64,000 nt of DNA, taken from the NCBI RefSeq assembly GCF_963576615.1, contig NC_088711.1:22724182-22788181 (forward strand). Direction: 5' to 3'. Both the position numbers and the translations under genes were made by a program. Of this stretch, positions 60,484 to 64,000 are shown in pieces. Each line of letters starts with the position of its first letter. Positions within the stretch are counted from its first letter, which is position 1. The notes below the pieces were generated by a model. It ran no database searches and had not been told where the DNA came from. It saw only the letters and a list, made by a program, of their open reading frames with translations. The DNA comes from Watersipora subatra. Taxonomy: Eukaryota > Bryozoa > Gymnolaemata > Cheilostomatida > Watersiporidae.

Positions 60484-60855
60484 TGGCTGACTATGGCAAA
60501 TGGCCAGAGATAATACGCAGCAGAGCAATTATCGTAAATGATAACTTCTTAGTAATTGAATGCCGGAATATTTTGACTCTTTTCATCACCATCTCGATGG
60601 GATAGTCCTTGCCATGATAATTAGATAAGAATAACGCTTAGGCCATGCCTTCTTTAATCGGCGGCGTAATGCTGACTCTGTTAAATTAGCATTGATCAAA
60701 TATACGAGTAGCATAGCACTTCGGGATTCAAAAAATCTCGCAGCAAAACCATTGATGGTTGATGAGGCTGTACTCTTATCTGACAAAATTGCTCAATTAC
60801 CAAGCCATTCGAAGTTTCGCCAATACGGCATCCATATTTTTCTGGCATCACCGTG

Positions 60856-60935
60856 GGTAGCATGGCCGAGTGGTCGAAGGCGCTGGTTTTAGGCACCAGT
60901 CCGAAAGGGCGTGGGTTCGAATCCCACTGCTGCCA
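60856..60935 (+). tRNA. tRNA-Leu(TAG), unit 30, D-loop variant
   Basis: Delta form, g at 60876; anticodon TAG at 60890-60892. Confidence 0.95.
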
Positions 60936-61395
60936 AATGTTTTATCGCGAAATGAGGAGTATTCTCGCTCGTTTTTGGTGTCAGTTCTTCCCGCAAACAA
61001 CGCGCGAAGTGTTGCGGGAAGCGCGTATTTAAGACTCGCGATAATGTGCAATGCGAATGATGATAGGACGTCTCGCGGACGGTTGCAATGAAGGTTTTGA
61101 TATGAAACCAAGAAAAAAACTCGTTGATGAAATCACATACGATGCAATGACGAAATCGTTCTATTGATCGTAAGCGTGAGGAGCAACAAAGCGAGCGTTG
61201 GCGCATGCCCAGTCGCGTCTCCTAGTGTAGTTTAGTTCGCAAAAAATTACTGCCTTTTCGGACTCTCGTCATGAAGTTTTACACAAACTGTAAATTTGTC
61301 GTTTTGCGGAAGCGAAATATTTTAAAAACTCGTACAGCCCGTAGCGGGTAAATGTATTGCGCGGAGAATACAAAAGACACAGGAAGAAACACATC

Positions 61396-61466
61396 TTCCC
61401 AGACGGGGATTGAACTCCGACCGTGGCGGTGAAAACGCCGGATCCTAACCACTAGGTCGCCTGATA
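61396..61466 (-). pseudogene. Degenerate tRNA-Glu(TTC), unit 30
   Basis: Delta form lacking U8 (61459). Confidence 0.87.
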
Positions 61467-62133
61467 TAAAACTGATGACGACCCGCCCAGCGCATATGGC
61501 ATTGCTCCGTGGAAGCCATATTTTCATGTAAAACCTCGCCTGTTCGAAAACTTATGTCACGCATTAGCATTCCATGCTTACATACGCGTACCTTAGCGAT
61601 CGTGCTCGTCGCCAGGACACCCGAGTTTTCTCTCGCTGTTTCCGTAATGGCTCCACCGATCCGTTACATAAAAAGCGGGCTCGAGAAAGTTTTGAATCTT
61701 GGTCGCCGTCGTATACCGATAATTAGAAAATATGTAGTTTCAAAACGCTATGAAAGTAGAAGCTTGGCTGTTTGTAGCGCATCCTACAGCCTCAAAAGGC
61801 TGTTTCCGAATCCGCTTTTCAGTGGCACTGTTCACCGACGCTCGATAAAGATTAGAAATATAGCGAGAACGTACGTCTTGAGGTATTGGTGTTGAATGCA
61901 GTTCGATTGAACCGTGGACAAAGATATCGTTGCGGTCACTGCGTCGCAGTACGAACACGGCAAGGCCATTACGCGAATTGTTAAGGACGGAAAACTGATG
62001 CGACTTGGCGATTTACAATGATTGTGAAAACACTTCGCGAAAATTGAGCATCAATTGTCAAGGTGCTGAGGGGGCTGAAACTAGTATTACGCATCTACTC
62101 ACGCCTGAAAACTCGCATCAGCTGATGGTATGA

Positions 62134-62215
62134 GGTAGTGTGGCCGAGCGGTCTAAGGCGCTGGTTTAAGGCACCAGTCCCTTCGGGGGTGTGGGTTCGA
62201 ATCCCACCGCTGCCA
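62134..62215 (+). tRNA. tRNA-Leu(AAG), unit 31, T48 variant
   Basis: t at 62190 as in unit 30; anticodon AAG at 62168-62170. Confidence 0.95.
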
Positions 62216-62471
62216 ATTATTTTTACTCGCCGATGTTAGAAGAAGTTTTAGCAAGATGACGCGAGAGGTGTAAAGTTAAACAAGATGATGAATGAAAAAT
62301 GAAGATGGTGTCGAAATAATCCTCGCGTGTATATCGTTTTGTCACGGATTGAAACATATTCGTCGCGCCAACTATAACTATAATTATAACTATAACTATA
62401 ATTTATTTGACTTGAAACTTACAGAAATAATGTTATCACTCAATAAAATTTTGTAAAACAAAGGAGAAGAG

Positions 62472-62543
62472 TTCCCAGACGGGGAATCGAACCCCGGCCA
62501 CGGCGGTGAGAGCGCCGGATCCTAACCACTAGACCACCTGGGA
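62472..62543 (-). tRNA. tRNA-Glu(CTC), unit 31
   Basis: Common sequence as at 673-744; anticodon CTC at 62508-62510. Confidence 0.96.
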
Positions 62544-62915
62544 TGGCTGACTATGGCAAATGGCCAGAGATAATACGCAGCAGAGCAATTATCGTAAATG
62601 ATAACTTCTTAGTAATTGAATGCCGGAATATTTTGACTCTTTTCATCACCATCTCGATGGGATAGTCCTTGCCATGATAATTAGATAAGAATAACGCTTA
62701 GGCCATGCCTTCTTTAATCGGCGGCGTAATGCTGACTCTGTTAAATTAGCATTGATCAAATATACGAGTAGCATAGCACTTCGGGATTCAAAAAATCTCG
62801 CAGCAAAACCATTGATGGTTGATGAGGCTGTACTCTTATCTGACAAAATTGCTCAATTACCAAGCCATTCGAAGTTTCGCCAATACGGCATCCATATTTT
62901 TCTGGCATCACCGTG

Positions 62916-62995
62916 GGTAGCATGGCCGAGTGGTCGAAGGCGCTGGTTTTAGGCACCAGTCCGAAAGGGCGTGGGTTCGAATCCCACTGCTGCCA
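62916..62995 (+). tRNA. tRNA-Leu(TAG), unit 31, D-loop variant
   Basis: Delta form, g at 62936; anticodon TAG at 62950-62952. Confidence 0.95.
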
Positions 62996-63455
62996 AATGT
63001 TTTATCGCGAAATGAGGAGTATTCTCGCTCGTTTTTGGTGTCAGTTCTTCCCGCAAACAACGCGCGAAGTGTTGCGGGAAGCGCGTATTTAAGACTCGCG
63101 ATAATGTGCAATGCGAATGATGATAGGACGTCTCGCGGACGGTTGCAATGAAGGTTTTGATATGAAACCAAGAAAAAAACTCGTTGATGAAATCACATAC
63201 GATGCAATGACGAAATCGTTCTATTGATCGTAAGCGTGAGGAGCAACAAAGCGAGCGTTGGCGCATGCCCAGTCGCGTCTCCTAGTGTAGTTTAGTTCGC
63301 AAAAAATTACTGCCTTTTCGGACTCTCGTCATGAAGTTTTACACAAACTGTAAATTTGTCGTTTTGCGGAAGCGAAATATTTTAAAAACTCGTACAGCCC
63401 GTAGCGGGTAAATGTATTGCGCGGAGAATACAAAAGACACAGGAAGAAACACATC

Positions 63456-63526
63456 TTCCCAGACGGGGATTGAACTCCGACCGTGGCGGTGAAAACGCCG
63501 GATCCTAACCACTAGGTCGCCTGATA
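63456..63526 (-). pseudogene. Degenerate tRNA-Glu(TTC), unit 31
   Basis: Delta form lacking U8 (63519). Confidence 0.87.
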
Positions 63527-64000
63527 TAAAACTGATGACGACCCGCCCAGCGCATATGGCATTGCTCCGTGGAAGCCATATTTTCATGTAAAACCTCGCC
63601 TGTTCGAAAACTTATGTCACGCATTAGCATTCCATGCTTACATACGCGTACCTTAGCGATCGTGCTCGTCGCCAGGACACCCGAGTTTTCTCTCGCTGTT
63701 TCCGTAATGGCTCCACCGATCCGTTACATAAAAAGCGGGCTCGAGAAAGTTTTGAATCTTGGTCGCCGTCGTATACCGATAATTAGAAAATATGTAGTTT
63801 CAAAACGCTATGAAAGTAGAAGCTTGGCTGTTTGTAGCGCATCCTACAGCCTCAAAAGGCTGTTTCCGAATCCGCTTTTCAGTGGCACTGTTCACCGACG
63901 CTCGATAAAGATTAGAAATATAGCGAGAACGTACGTCTTGAGGTATTGGTGTTGAATGCAGTTCGATTGAACCGTGGACAAAGATATCGTTGCGGTCACT

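Larger units (their letters stand above)
1..64000. repeat. Tandem array of a 2060-bp tRNA-gene unit (31 full copies plus 141 bp)
   Basis: The first bases of the window (ctgtttccga...) recur at 2061, 4121, 6181 and so on every 2060 bp to 53561, then at 55620, 57680, 59740, 61800 and 63860 after a 1-bp deletion in unit 27. No unit has an insertion, and that deletion is the only length change I see. Diagnostic sites in unit 1 numbering are 27, 45, 153, 233, 466, 468, 548, 596, 682, 921, 1072, 1171, 1380, 1546, 1556, 1716 and 1720. They sort the units into families alpha (2-4, 8-12, 18, 26), beta (5, 6, 19), gamma (7, 14, 17, 22, 25; unit 20 close) and delta (28-31), plus mosaics. Both window ends fall inside the array. 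tRNA genes in tandem arrays are known in Entamoeba, Xenopus laevis and human 1q23; the unit here is not one I recognise. Confidence 0.99.
55620..64000. repeat. Divergent unit family delta (units 28-31 and partial 32)
   Basis: Units 28-31 share changes absent from units 1-27: a at unit position 891, g at 1137 (in the D loop of tRNA-Leu(TAG)) and g at 1720 (in the degenerate tRNA-Glu). They also carry the beta-type a at 1380 and 1546. Units 28 and 29 share two T-stem changes in tRNA-Glu(CTC). Units 30 and 31 look identical over their full length. The family may mark the approach to an array border, but no border is in view. Confidence 0.8.

Noticed and set aside
1-64000. CRISPR array or other short-repeat system
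   Set aside because: The repeat is a 2060-bp contiguous unit with no short repeat-spacer pattern.
1-64000. Ordinary transposon or SINE array
   Set aside because: The units abut without target-site duplications, tails or terminal repeats, and the tRNA genes are complete rather than SINE heads.
1-64000. Bacterial or organellar origin
   Set aside because: A34 tRNA-Leu, no encoded CCA, T-run Pol III terminators and a long tandem macrosatellite all point to a eukaryotic nucleus.

Overview
The whole window lies inside one long tandem array of tRNA genes. A unit of 2060 bp repeats head to tail 31 full times, with 141 bp of a 32nd copy at the right edge. The array runs off both ends of the window, so its true size and borders cannot be seen. 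Nothing outside the array is present: there is no protein gene I can support, no rRNA and no transposon. A single 1-bp deletion in unit 27 (between 55471 and 55472) shifts the phase of all later units by one base.

Each unit has the same four tRNA-type loci in alternating orientation. They are tRNA-Leu(AAG) on the plus strand (335-416 in unit 1), tRNA-Glu(CTC) on the minus strand (673-744), tRNA-Leu(TAG) on the plus strand (1117-1196), and a degenerate tRNA-Glu(TTC) on the minus strand (1657-1727). The window therefore holds 31 copies of each, 93 of them tRNA genes that fold well (apart from a few with variants noted below) and 31 of them decayed copies. To convert a unit 1 coordinate to unit n, add 2060 x (n-1) for units 1-27 and 2060 x (n-1) - 1 for units 28-31. 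The spacers hold a short AT-rich microsatellite, nested inverted repeats, a GATAA cluster and chance open frames.

The organism is a eukaryote. The tRNA 3' ends carry no encoded CCA beyond the discriminator base, the Leu gene has an A34 anticodon (AAG, read as inosine), promoters are internal A and B boxes, and T-runs typical of RNA polymerase III terminators follow the genes. The base composition is moderate rather than extremely AT-rich. An invertebrate animal is plausible, but I cannot name a group from this sequence.

The units are nearly identical but carry a few dozen diagnostic single-base variants. By hand these define at least four haplotype families. Family alpha is units 2-4, 8-12, 18 and 26. 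Family beta is units 5, 6 and 19. Family gamma is units 7, 14, 17, 22 and 25. Family delta is units 28-31. Several units are clear mosaics (13, 15, 16, 21, 23, 24, 27). Two stretches show a 4120-bp dimer period (units 1-4 and 8-12). This is the pattern expected from repeated unequal exchange and gene conversion. The unit itself looks like an older duplication of a convergent Leu-Glu pair.
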